Below, one piece after another: positions 27,633 to 35,405 of a DNA stretch of 64,000 nucleotides. The first letter of the stretch is position 1; every line of letters begins with the position of its first letter. Source of the DNA: Pseudoalteromonas sp. EB27 (GTDB lineage: Bacteria; Pseudomonadota; Gammaproteobacteria; Enterobacterales; Alteromonadaceae); the NCBI RefSeq assembly GCF_001974875.1, contig NZ_MTQD01000006.1, positions 62,001 through 126,000 on the forward strand, in the 5' to 3' direction. The position numbers and the translations under genes were made by a program. The notes below the pieces were generated by a model. That model was not told the origin of the DNA and did no database searches. It worked only from the letters and a program-made list of their open reading frames with translations.

Positions 27633-27985
27633 AAATTCACCACATGTTGCTGCGCTTTAATTAATGTTTGTTGTTGGCTAAAGTTGAGTGCTTTTGCCTC
27701 TATGAGTAAATCATGTTTATTTAAACCATAATCAAGCAATGACTTTTCACACACGTAGATGTTTTCAACATCATAGATTTCGAGTGTTTTAATGTTTTTA
27801 AAAAAATCTTTTAAGCCAATATCGTTTGGTTGTTGATGCTTTTTTAAAGCCAAAACGGCGGGGCCGCTAAACAACCAACTCACATTTTGGTCAACGGCCG
27901 CAAATATCAATGTCATATCAAGTGCATCACGAATATTTAAATCGTCAAATGGGCTGCACTGACTCATTACTAATACGTTTATCAT
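27629..27985 (-). CDS. tusC: Sulfurtransferase complex subunit TusC (DsrF-like)
   Basis: The 118-residue protein has the DsrE/F-fold pattern: VLVMSQCSPFDDLNIRDALD, MTLIFAAVDQNVSWLFSGPA and NIYVCEKSLLDYGL. TusC pairs with TusB and TusD in the sulfur relay. It overlaps tusD by four bases. Confidence 0.93.
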   Translation of the reverse strand: MINVLVMSQCSPFDDLNIRDALDMTLIFAAVDQNVSWLFSGPAVLALKKHQQPNDIGLKDFFKNIKTLEIYDVENIYVCEKSLLDYGLNKHDLLIEAKALNFSQQQTLIKAQQHVVNL

Positions 27986-28335
27986 TTAAATTGCACCCAT
28001 TTATCTGCGTCGCTTGCAAGCATTGCAAATTCAGCTAACCCTGCGACTGCAAATACACCTGTGTTTTTAATATCTAACCCGCGTTTTTCAGCGGCGGTAA
28101 CACACAGCATTAAATTTAGTTTTTGATCGGCGAGTTGCTGCCAAAGTGCTGGTATTTGAAGTTCGTCTGAGGATAAATCAAAGTGGGTAGATGCATGATA
28201 AATACCTTGCTGGTATAAAAAAATAGCATCAATGATGTGCCCTTGGGCTAAACATGCATTCGCAAACTTAACAATGCGTTGCGTTGTATCGTGATCGGAT
28301 GGTGGTGTATGTAATGAAAGAACAAAACGTGACAA
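27982..28335 (-). CDS. tusD: Sulfurtransferase complex subunit TusD (DsrE-like), TTG start
   Basis: The 117-residue protein carries the catalytic Cys in LNLMLCVTAAEKRG (about residue 78, matching TusD Cys78), and HIIDAIFLYQQGIYHA. TusD receives sulfur from TusA and passes it to TusE. It begins the tusDCBE-rluE-nudJ run. The start codon is TTG (28335), eight bases after GGAA; no in-frame ATG precedes the domain. A terminator hairpin lies 15-40 bases upstream, so its promoter must lie within or beyond that hairpin. TusA is not in this window. Confidence 0.92.
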   Translation of the reverse strand: MSRFVLSLHTPPSDHDTTQRIVKFANACLAQGHIIDAIFLYQQGIYHASTHFDLSSDELQIPALWQQLADQKLNLMLCVTAAEKRGLDIKNTGVFAVAGLAEFAMLASDADKWVQFK

Positions 28336-28349
28336 AACAATTCCAATAA

Positions 28350-28376
28350 AAAAGCCCCAATTAAGGGGCTATTTTA
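28350..28376 (-). terminator. Intrinsic terminator after the yccA homologue
   Basis: On the reverse strand AGCCCC pairs with GGGGCT around TTAATT, followed by six T bases. It lies between the yccA stop (28391) and the tusD TTG start (28335). Confidence 0.85.
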
Positions 28377-28390
28377 ACAGAACTATTTAA

Positions 28391-29056
28391 TTAGTCATCA
28401 CTTGCGCCAAGTAGAGCAAGTAAAGACGTAAATAAGTTATATACGCTTAGGTATAAAGACACTGTTGCACGAATGTAGTTAGTTTCGCCGCCGTTAATGA
28501 TTCGACTAGTATCAAATAAAATCAAACCAGACATGATCAATACAACTGCAGCATTAAGCACCATAAACATAAGTGAACTGCCAACAAAAATATTAACAAT
28601 GCTAGCTACAATCACAACGATTAAGCCAACCGTTAAAAAGCCACCCATGAATGAGAAGTCTTTTTTAGTGTTTAGTGCATAAGCAGATAAACCAAAAAAG
28701 ATAAGCGCCGTAGAACCCAACGCTTGCATAATAAGCATTGGACCATTAGGCATTGCAGCATAATGGTTGAGCAATGGACCTAAGCCTGCTCCCATTAAGC
28801 CTGTGAAAGCAAACACCCAAAATACACCAGATGCTGTATCTGCTTTTTTATTTACAACAAATAATAAACCGAACGAAACAAGTGTAAACACAATTCCCAT
28901 AAAGTAAGGTAATTGTAGTGCCATTGAAATACCGGCTGTAACTGCACTAAATGCAAGTGTCATAGCTAGTAAAAAGTAGGTGTTTTTAAGTACCTTGTTT
29001 GTTTCAATGGTAGACATTACCGGTTTCGCGGTATTGTACGATTGATTAAACGCCAT
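28391..29056 (-). CDS. yccA: Bax inhibitor-1/YccA family membrane protein
   Basis: The 221-residue protein has seven hydrophobic segments and Bax inhibitor-1 features, ending in SLYLSVYNLFTSLLALLGAS with Asp-Asp at the C-terminus. YccA is a substrate and modulator of the FtsH protease in Escherichia coli, where it also lies next to tusE. The start is preceded by AGGAG. It is upstream of, and codirectional with, tusD but separated by a terminator. Confidence 0.93.
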   Translation of the reverse strand: MAFNQSYNTAKPVMSTIETNKVLKNTYFLLAMTLAFSAVTAGISMALQLPYFMGIVFTLVSFGLLFVVNKKADTASGVFWVFAFTGLMGAGLGPLLNHYAAMPNGPMLIMQALGSTALIFFGLSAYALNTKKDFSFMGGFLTVGLIVVIVASIVNIFVGSSLMFMVLNAAVVLIMSGLILFDTSRIINGGETNYIRATVSLYLSVYNLFTSLLALLGASDD

Positions 29057-29221
29057 TGTAGAGCTCCTTTAAGTGAAACGTGTGTGTTTCGATAATTTAA
29101 CTAAAATTAGATTACCAACTCTTATATGTTTGGGCAAACCTTTGTAGATCAATAGAGTTAAATATTTAAATAAAAGAGTATTGACGGCTAAATTAAAAAC
29201 ACTTTGTTCTAACTTTAAACA

Positions 29222-29256
29222 AATTAATTGTTTTTTAAGCACTTAAACAATTAATT
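29222..29256. repeat. 12-bp perfect AT-rich inverted repeat upstream of the tRNA promoter
   Basis: AATTAATTGTTT (29222-29233) and AAACAATTAATT (29245-29256) are exact reverse complements around an 11-base spacer. An A-run follows, then the -35 box at 29268. It could be an UP-element-like AT-rich region or a terminator on the reverse strand; neither is proven. Confidence 0.5.
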
Positions 29257-29267
29257 AAAAAAAAAGC

Positions 29268-29296
29268 TTCACAAAAGGGATGGGTTTCCCTATTAT
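29268..29296 (+). promoter_or_regulatory. tRNA-Ser promoter
   Basis: A -35 box TTCACA (29268-29273) and a -10 box TATTAT (29291-29296) are separated by exactly 17 bases. A GC-rich discriminator (GCAGGCCGTGC) leads into the first tRNA at 29308. This is the usual shape of a growth-rate-regulated stable-RNA promoter. Confidence 0.75.
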
Positions 29297-29307
29297 GCAG
29301 GCCGTGC

Positions 29308-29398
29308 GGAGAGATGGCAGAGTGGTCGAATGCACCGGTCTTGAAAACCGGCATGGGTTTATAGCCCATCTAGGGTTCAAATCCCTATCTCTCCACCA
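29308..29398 (+). tRNA. tRNA-Ser (anticodon UGA), copy 1
   Basis: The acceptor stem GGAGAGA pairs with TCTCTCC, followed by discriminator A and an encoded CCA. The anticodon stem CCGGT/ACCGG encloses CTTGAAA, giving anticodon TGA, which reads UCA and related serine codons. The length of 91 bases reflects the long variable arm of serine tRNAs, ATGGGTTTATAGCCCAT. Identical to copy 2. Confidence 0.98.
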
Positions 29399-29481
29399 CT
29401 TATTTAATAAGTGTGTGGTAATTAAATTATCATTCATTTAAATAGTTATTAGTACACTCTTACTTTTAACTTAGCAGTATC

Positions 29482-29572
29482 GGAGAGATGGCAGAGTGGT
29501 CGAATGCACCGGTCTTGAAAACCGGCATGGGTTTATAGCCCATCTAGGGTTCAAATCCCTATCTCTCCACCA
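29482..29572 (+). tRNA. tRNA-Ser (anticodon UGA), copy 2
   Basis: Base-for-base identical to the copy starting at 29308, including CCA. The 83-base spacer has no obvious second promoter, so both copies are probably processed from one transcript ending at the terminator at 29584. Confidence 0.98.
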
Positions 29573-29583
29573 TATAACAAAAT

Positions 29584-29609
29584 AGCCCGCTAATTTAGCG
29601 GGCTTTTTT
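29584..29609 (+). terminator. Intrinsic terminator of the tRNA-Ser operon
   Basis: AGCCCGCTAA pairs with TTAGCGGGCT with a T between the arms, followed by six T bases; the innermost pairs open to form the loop. Confidence 0.93.
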
Positions 29610-29750
29610 GTGCCTGTAAAATAAATAACTACAGGTAGAAATAGCGCGTTTTATCATCATAAATTACGACCATAGTCTCTATTTCTAAGCTTTAGATCTT
29701 GGTGCATGCTTAATACATTAAAATTTATACTCTGTATTAAGGATTATTAG

Positions 29751-30131
29751 ATGAAACATCAACTCGCAAAAAGCGTCGCGCTTTCATTATTGTCCCCGGT
29801 AATTATTGGCAGCTTGTTAGGATTGTATTACGCACTAACGCTACAGGGTGATTTCCTATCCGTATTTTTTCAACTTTTGATGACTGCTATCTCAAATGCA
29901 CACATTGTAGGTTTAACAATGGCGGCTTTTGTCGTGCCAGGATATTTACTTATGTTTAAGTATTCTAAAGTTAATTATTCAGGTGTATTAACCCTTGGTT
30001 TGTTAGGTGGCGCTATATTCAGTTACTTATTAAGTGCATCAACTGGTGAGATATTTTTGATTAATAGTGTTATGTCAGCATTTGCAGCTGGACTGTTTTT
30101 ATTTGGTCTTCGTAAATCGGTAAAAAAATAA
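29751..30131 (+). CDS. Uncharacterised four-helix membrane protein
   Basis: The 126-residue protein has four hydrophobic segments (about residues 9-30, 48-70, 77-95 and 100-118) and basic ends (MKHQLAKS; LRKSVKK). No named family is recognised. The ATG is preceded by AAGGATTATTAG, a fair ribosome site. Located between the tRNA genes and msrC, with its own gap on each side. Confidence 0.65.
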   Translation: MKHQLAKSVALSLLSPVIIGSLLGLYYALTLQGDFLSVFFQLLMTAISNAHIVGLTMAAFVVPGYLLMFKYSKVNYSGVLTLGLLGGAIFSYLLSASTGEIFLINSVMSAFAAGLFLFGLRKSVKK

Positions 30132-30259
30132 TCGCAGCATTATTAACCAAGCACGCTGATAAACGGTGCAATTTCCTTTTTTTTACCTCCAAAAGGTTCC
30201 AATTTTTCACGACAAAGAGTACCTTTAGCTACTGTATGTTTAATAAGAAGTAGTTTGGT

Positions 30260-30718
30260 ATGCAAAAGCACGATTTTTACCAGTCATTAGTTAAGCAAAC
30301 TGAATCGCTGATAGCTGGTGAATCTAATGTAATTGCCAATTTGGCAAACATAAGCGCGCTGTTATTTACCTCTTTAGAAGATGTAAATTGGGCGGGCTTT
30401 TACTTTATGGATTCTCCTACTGAATTAGTACTTGGCCCGTTTCAAGGTAACCCCGCATGCATCCGTATTCCCGTTGGGAAAGGGGTATGTGGAACAGCTG
30501 CGGCAACCGCAGAAACACAATTAATTGAAGATGTTCACGCTTTTGACGGGCATATAGCCTGCGATGCAGCGTCTAATTCTGAAGTAGTTGTACCTATCAT
30601 GAAACATGGTAAAGTATTCGCAGTACTAGACATTGATAGTCCAAGTATTGGCCGATTTGATGCTGATGATAAAGTTGGCCTTGAAGCATTAGTGAAATGC
30701 TTAGAGGCGAGCCTGTAA
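30260..30718 (+). CDS. msrC: Free methionine-(R)-sulfoxide reductase (GAF domain)
   Basis: The 152-residue protein matches the fRMsr family: DVNWAGFYFMDSPTELVLGP, FQGNPACIRIPVGKGVCGTA and DVHAFDGHIACDAASNSEVV. The three Cys (in ACIRIP, GVCGTA and HIACDA) correspond to the active-site and resolving cysteines. It reduces free methionine-R-sulfoxide in the cytosol. As in Escherichia coli it lies upstream of proQ and prc. Its stop overlaps the next ATG by one base. Confidence 0.94.
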   Translation: MQKHDFYQSLVKQTESLIAGESNVIANLANISALLFTSLEDVNWAGFYFMDSPTELVLGPFQGNPACIRIPVGKGVCGTAAATAETQLIEDVHAFDGHIACDAASNSEVVVPIMKHGKVFAVLDIDSPSIGRFDADDKVGLEALVKCLEASL

Positions 30719-30996
30719 TGAAAGATTTGCTAAATGTTCAAGACTACCTATTTGCTGTGCAAGATGTTGGCGATTGGGAAGGCGAAGAAGAGCATGTAGC
30801 GGAAACGCTCAATGATTTAATTCATATTGCATGGGATCGTCTTCCAGATGATTCAGAATGTGAATTTATTGATGAAACAATTAATGGTATTTGGGAACAC
30901 CTTCGGGGTGATATGGCTGTAATAGAAGCCGATTTCGAAGAGTTGGTCGACTGGGTAACACACTACGTCGATTCGTCCCTTGATGAAAAGATGTGA
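30718..30996 (+). CDS. Small very acidic protein between msrC and proQ
   Basis: The ATG at 30718 shares a base with the msrC stop (TAATG), giving 92 residues; an ATG at 30697 would add seven but lacks support. I count 27 Asp/Glu against 4 Lys/Arg. Segments such as VGDWEGEEEHVAETLNDL and WDRLPDDSECEFIDETINGI suggest a helical acidic protein. No named family is recognised. Its place in the msrC-proQ-prc run, just before the basic RNA-binding ProQ, makes a ProQ-linked role conceivable but unproven. Confidence 0.75.
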   Translation: MKDLLNVQDYLFAVQDVGDWEGEEEHVAETLNDLIHIAWDRLPDDSECEFIDETINGIWEHLRGDMAVIEADFEELVDWVTHYVDSSLDEKM

Positions 30997-31011
30997 AAAA
31001 TAGGTTCTAAA

Positions 31012-31662
31012 ATGGAAACCACAAACAAGCTAAAAGATATTAATGAAGTGTTGGAATTTTTATATCAAGAATTCCCACAATGTTTTAAACAAAAAGATGG
31101 CATCAAGCCGCTTAAAGTAGGTATTTTTAAAGATATTGCTGAGCGTATTGAAGGGTCTGAAAAAGTAAGTAAGACTCAAGTTCGTCAAGCGCTTAGAAAA
31201 TACACGTCTAATTGGCGTTATTTAGAAGCTGTGACTAAGTCAGAGTTTCGTATTGACCTTGATGGTAATCAAGGTGAAAAAGTTGAGCAAGAGCATATCG
31301 ACCATGCACAAAAAGCATTGGAAGAAAGCCGTGCTAAAATGGCAAAACGCAAAAAACAACAGCGTCCACGCCAAGATTCTGATTCTAAATCTTTCAAGAA
31401 AAAACCAGCACATGCTAGTAAAGCAGGCGATAAAAACGCACCTGCAGCTAACAAACCTGCTAAAGCAGCGCCGGCTAAACGTTCAGGAAAAATTGAACCT
31501 TTACCAGCAACTGAGGTCAAGGTTAATAATAAGGTTAAGGTTAAACTTGGCCAAGCACTTGTAAACGCAGTAATCACTGAAGTGAACAAAGATGATGTTC
31601 ATGTTGAATTAGTTACAGGCATGCAAGTTAAAACCAAAGCTGACAGCTTATATATTGTTTAA
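31012..31662 (+). CDS. proQ: RNA chaperone ProQ
   Basis: The 216-residue protein has the N-terminal FinO-like RNA-binding domain (about 1-115; VLEFLYQEFPQCFKQKDGIK, KPLKVGIFKDI, SKTQVRQALRKYTSNWRYL). A basic Lys/Ala-rich linker (110-160) follows, then a C-terminal Tudor-like domain (about 165-216; NKVKVKLGQALVNAVITEV). ProQ binds structured 3' ends of mRNAs and small RNAs. It is 15 bases after the acidic gene and 26 bases before prc, so cotranscription is likely. Confidence 0.95.
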   Translation: METTNKLKDINEVLEFLYQEFPQCFKQKDGIKPLKVGIFKDIAERIEGSEKVSKTQVRQALRKYTSNWRYLEAVTKSEFRIDLDGNQGEKVEQEHIDHAQKALEESRAKMAKRKKQQRPRQDSDSKSFKKKPAHASKAGDKNAPAANKPAKAAPAKRSGKIEPLPATEVKVNNKVKVKLGQALVNAVITEVNKDDVHVELVTGMQVKTKADSLYIV

Positions 31663-31688
31663 GTTGTAAATAAATTAAGGAGTTGTGT

Positions 31689-33713
31689 ATGAGTAAAAAG
31701 TTTACGCTCATTCCGTTAGTTGCTGCCCTGTTTTCAGGTTCATTATTTGCTGCTGTTGAAGCCGTTACAATTGACGATTTACCCCAGCTTAAGCAAGAGA
31801 GTCAACATGGTACTGCTAGCAAACGAGTGGCTAGCTTATTTGCTCGTTCACACTATACACCGGTTCGATTTAACGATGAGCTTTCTAGTAAAGTGTACGA
31901 TCGTTATATCGAATCCCTTGATTTTAATAAAAGCGTTTTCTTAGCCAGCGATATTGCCTCTTTTGAGCAATATCGTGATGACTTTGACAACGCGATTACT
32001 ACCGGTAAATTAGAATTTACGTTTGATATTTTTAACTTAAGTCTTAAACGCCGTTTTGAACGTTACGAGTATTCACTTACTTTACTTGAAAAAGAAATGA
32101 CGTTTGATAAAGAAGATGAATACTTTTATGACCGTGAAGATTCGGCATGGCCTGTGTCACAAGCTGAGCTTGATGAAATTTGGCGTGAGCGTGTAAAGTA
32201 CGATGCACTGCGTTTAAAAATGACGGGTAAAGATTGGGAAGGCATTAAAGAAGTTCTGACCAAACGTTATAAAAATGCAGAAAAACGTTTAGTACAATCT
32301 AATTCAGAAGATGCTTTTCAAATTGTTATGAATTCGCTAGCACGCAGTATTGAGGCGCATACGTCTTACTTATCGCCACGTCGTGCAGAGCAATTCAAAA
32401 TGGATATGGACTTAGAGCTTGAAGGCATTGGTGCCGTGCTAAGCCCTGATGAAGACTACACTGTTATTCGCAGCTTAGTGCCAGGAGGCCCTGCAGATAA
32501 AACAGATCAAATTAAAGCTGATGATCGCATTATCGGCGTTGCCCAAGATGGCGAAGAATTTGTAGACGTAATTGGCTGGCGTTTAGATGACGTAGTTGAT
32601 TTAATTAAAGGCCCTAAAGGGACTAAAGTACGTCTACAGTACTTAAAAGGTGTTGACGCTCACGGTGCACCTAAAGTTGTTGAAATCACTCGTGATAAAA
32701 TTCGACTTGAAGATAGAGCGGCTAAATCAGAAGTATTTGAAGCCAAATACTCTGACTTAACAAGTAAAGTTGGAGTGATTGAAATTCCTGGCTTTTACAA
32801 TAATCTTTCTAAAGATGTAAAAGTTGAACTGGCTAAGCTTAAAGAAGAAAAAGTTGATGGCATTATTATCGACCTACGCCAAAATGGTGGTGGTTCTTTA
32901 TATGAAGCGACTCAATTGTCAGGTTTGTTTTTTGACCAAGGTCCAGTTGTTCAAATTCATACCTTAAATAACCGTATAGAAGAGCAAAAAGATCGCGATG
33001 GTATAACTTATTACGATGGCCCTTTAACTGTTTTAGTTGACCGCTACAGTGCCTCTGCTTCTGAAATATTTGCAGCAGCAATGCAAGATTACGGTCGTGC
33101 GGTTATTATTGGCGAGCAAACATTTGGTAAAGGTACTGTACAGCAGCACAAAGGCTTAGGCCGCGCATATGACCTATACGATAATGCGCTAGGTAGTGTA
33201 CAGTATACTATTGCTAAGTTTTATCGCATTAACGGGGGGAGTACACAACATAAAGGTGTGATCCCTGATATTTCGTTTCCATCAGCAATCGATCCTGCAG
33301 AGTGGGGCGAAAGTAAGCAAGATAATGCACTTCCTTGGGATAGCATTGTTAAAGCGAAATACAAAAAGTTAGGTAATTTAACACCTATTATTACCTACCT
33401 TGAGAAGCAACACGAAGTACGAATTAAATCAGAACCAGAATTTGGTTATGTATTTAATGACATTACCTTATACAACGAAGAGAAAGACCGTAAAACTATC
33501 TCTTTAGTTGAAGCTACGCGTATTAAAGAAAAAGATGAAGGTGAAGCACGTGCACTTGTACGTACTAACGAACGTCTTAAGCGTTTAGGTAAAGACCCGG
33601 TAGAAAACTTAGACGATTTACCAGAAGTAATTGAAGAGCTTGACCCATTTTTAGAAGAAGCTGCATTAATTACTCAAGACTATATTAATTATGGTCGTAT
33701 AGCTAAGAAGTAA
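31689..33713 (+). CDS. prc: Carboxy-terminal processing protease Prc (Tsp)
   Basis: The start is ATG 31689 after AAGGAG with seven-base spacing (674 residues). It has a signal peptide (residues 1-22, SGSLFAA), an N-terminal helical domain, a PDZ domain (about 220-330; GIGAVLSPDEDYTVIRSLV) and the S41 protease domain. The catalytic Ser is in DRYSASASEIFAAAM and the Lys in GEQTFGKGTVQQH, so the Ser-Lys dyad is intact. Prc trims periplasmic proteins such as FtsI and MepS. An intrinsic terminator follows. Confidence 0.95.
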   Translation: MSKKFTLIPLVAALFSGSLFAAVEAVTIDDLPQLKQESQHGTASKRVASLFARSHYTPVRFNDELSSKVYDRYIESLDFNKSVFLASDIASFEQYRDDFDNAITTGKLEFTFDIFNLSLKRRFERYEYSLTLLEKEMTFDKEDEYFYDREDSAWPVSQAELDEIWRERVKYDALRLKMTGKDWEGIKEVLTKRYKNAEKRLVQSNSEDAFQIVMNSLARSIEAHTSYLSPRRAEQFKMDMDLELEGIGAVLSPDEDYTVIRSLVPGGPADKTDQIKADDRIIGVAQDGEEFVDVIGWRLDDVVDLIKGPKGTKVRLQYLKGVDAHGAPKVVEITRDKIRLEDRAAKSEVFEAKYSDLTSKVGVIEIPGFYNNLSKDVKVELAKLKEEKVDGIIIDLRQNGGGSLYEATQLSGLFFDQGPVVQIHTLNNRIEEQKDRDGITYYDGPLTVLVDRYSASASEIFAAAMQDYGRAVIIGEQTFGKGTVQQHKGLGRAYDLYDNALGSVQYTIAKFYRINGGSTQHKGVIPDISFPSAIDPAEWGESKQDNALPWDSIVKAKYKKLGNLTPIITYLEKQHEVRIKSEPEFGYVFNDITLYNEEKDRKTISLVEATRIKEKDEGEARALVRTNERLKRLGKDPVENLDDLPEVIEELDPFLEEAALITQDYINYGRIAKK

Positions 33714-33732
33714 TAACTGGTTTTACCTCTAT

Positions 33733-33758
33733 AAAAAAGGCGCTTTAGCGCCTTTTTT
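33733..33758 (+). terminator. Intrinsic terminator after prc
   Basis: Six A bases and GGCGCT pair with AGCGCC and six T bases around TT. It ends the msrC-proQ-prc run. Confidence 0.92.
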
Positions 33759-33894
33759 ACTACCTAAAATTTACTAAATTGTTATAATCTTTGATTACAT
33801 AAATTTGAGCTAGATTAATGACGCTCAGTTAATGCGCTTAACGTGCTAAAAATAATAATTAAACACACAGTAAGTGTGTCTAGGAGTCTCTACT

Positions 33895-35358
33895 TTGAAG
33901 CTATTGGATGACAAACCAATCAAGCCCGCCTCGTTTTTTGATGCGTTAATTCCTATCTCTGTATTAATTTGTTTACTAGGTGCTGCAGTTTACTTATTTG
34001 GTGATAACTCTTCATCAGGGCCCAACCAAATTGCGCTTTTATTTGCTACTTTTGCAGCGGCTTTAATTGGGCTTAAAAACGGTTATACATGGAAAAAGTT
34101 AGAACAAGCCATGATTGAAGGTATAACGCTTTCGCTTGGAGCTATCCTAATTTTACTTATGGTAGGTGCGTTAATTGGCACTTGGCTACTTTCTGGAACG
34201 GTACCAACTTTAATTTATTATGGCTTGCAAGTTATAAACCCAAGTTGGTTTTACGCAGCGAGTTGTTTAATTTGTGGCATTGTAGCTATGAGCATTGGTA
34301 GCTCTTGGACTACTGCCGCTACAATAGGTGTTGCTTTATTAGGTGTTGCAACGGGTCTTGGACTTGAGCAAACAGTAACAGCAGGCGCTGTTATATCTGG
34401 CGCGTACTTTGGTGATAAGCTAAGCCCGCTGTCTGAAACAACAAATTTAGCGCCAGCAGTTGTAGGCGCAGATTTGTTTGAGCATATTCAACATATGCTG
34501 TGGACGACAGTACCTAGTTTTGTAATTGCACTGATTATATTTATATTCATGGGCTTTAACGCAACTGCTTCAAGCGAAGCGGGGCGTATTGATGAAATAA
34601 CGGCTATTTTACAGCAAAACTTTAATATTGGTTTTGAAATGCTAATCCCGCTAATTGTACTTTTAGTTTTAGCGATTAAAAAAATGCCGGCCTTTCCTGC
34701 TATCTCTATAGGTGCTGTTGTAGGCGCTGTTTGGGCGATGTTGTTTCAATCTGATTTAATTGCTAGCCAAATTGATGTTTCTCAAGGACAGCTAGTTGGC
34801 TACTTTAAGCTTGTTTGGACGACGTTTTTTGATGGTTTTAGCATAAGTACAGGTGATGACAAAATGGACTCTCTACTTAGTGGTGGCGGTATGTCCGGAA
34901 TGCTTACAACCACATGGCTTATTATGACTGCACTGATGTTTGGTGCAATTATGGAAAAAACAGGCCTTTTGGATATTTTTGTTAAAAGCATACTTAAAAT
35001 AGCTAAAAGTACGGGATCGTTAATTGCGGCAACTATAGCAACGTGTATTGGTACTAACGTGATAGCGGCCGATCAATATATTGCAATTGTAGTACCTGGT
35101 CGTATGTTTAAAGATGAATATGAAAAACGTGGTTTGAAGCCTGTTAACTTATCTCGTACATTGGAAGATGGCGGTACAATTACCAGCCCTCTAATTCCAT
35201 GGAACACGTGTGGCGCATATATGCAAAGCGTTTTACTAATAAACCCTTTTGATTATGCACTTTACGCTTTCTTTAACTTAATTAACCCTGTTTTAGCGGT
35301 TGTTTATGCCTACTTAGGCATTAAAATTTTACGTATTAAGCCAAAACAATCCGCCTAA
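33895..35358 (+). CDS. NhaC-family Na+/H+ antiporter, TTG start
   Basis: The 487-residue polytopic protein resembles the NhaC family: ISGAYFGDKLSPLSETTNLA (the helix-5 signature), SIGSSWTTAATIGVALLG and TCIGTNVIAADQYIAIVV. It exports Na+ in exchange for protons, fitting a marine cell. The chosen start is TTG 33895 because AGGAG lies eight bases before it; a GTG at 33874 has no such site and would add seven residues that do not resemble the family. It is apparently monocistronic, with a strong hairpin after it. Confidence 0.9.
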   Translation: MKLLDDKPIKPASFFDALIPISVLICLLGAAVYLFGDNSSSGPNQIALLFATFAAALIGLKNGYTWKKLEQAMIEGITLSLGAILILLMVGALIGTWLLSGTVPTLIYYGLQVINPSWFYAASCLICGIVAMSIGSSWTTAATIGVALLGVATGLGLEQTVTAGAVISGAYFGDKLSPLSETTNLAPAVVGADLFEHIQHMLWTTVPSFVIALIIFIFMGFNATASSEAGRIDEITAILQQNFNIGFEMLIPLIVLLVLAIKKMPAFPAISIGAVVGAVWAMLFQSDLIASQIDVSQGQLVGYFKLVWTTFFDGFSISTGDDKMDSLLSGGGMSGMLTTTWLIMTALMFGAIMEKTGLLDIFVKSILKIAKSTGSLIAATIATCIGTNVIAADQYIAIVVPGRMFKDEYEKRGLKPVNLSRTLEDGGTITSPLIPWNTCGAYMQSVLLINPFDYALYAFFNLINPVLAVVYAYLGIKILRIKPKQSA

Positions 35359-35362
35359 TTTT

Positions 35363-35395
35363 AAACAGCTCCTTTTAACTGAAAAGGAGCTGTTT
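35363..35395 (+). terminator. Long hairpin between the antiporter gene and pepN
   Basis: AAACAGCTCCTTTT (35363-35376) pairs with AAAAGGAGCTGTTT (35382-35395), a perfect 14-bp stem with a 5-base loop, but only four T bases follow. It ends 10 bases before the pepN ATG at 35406, overlapping the zone just 5' of the GGAG ribosome site. Confidence 0.7.
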
Positions 35396-35405
35396 TGGAG
35401 TATCT

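Noticed and set aside
29255-29437. Reverse-strand frame of 60 codons across the first tRNA
   Set aside because: It is the antisense of tRNA-Ser and its flanks; such spurious frames arise wherever this tRNA is present.
31269-31589. Reverse-strand frame of 106 codons inside proQ
   Set aside because: It is the mirror of the Lys/Ala-rich ProQ linker; ProQ is well supported on the forward strand.
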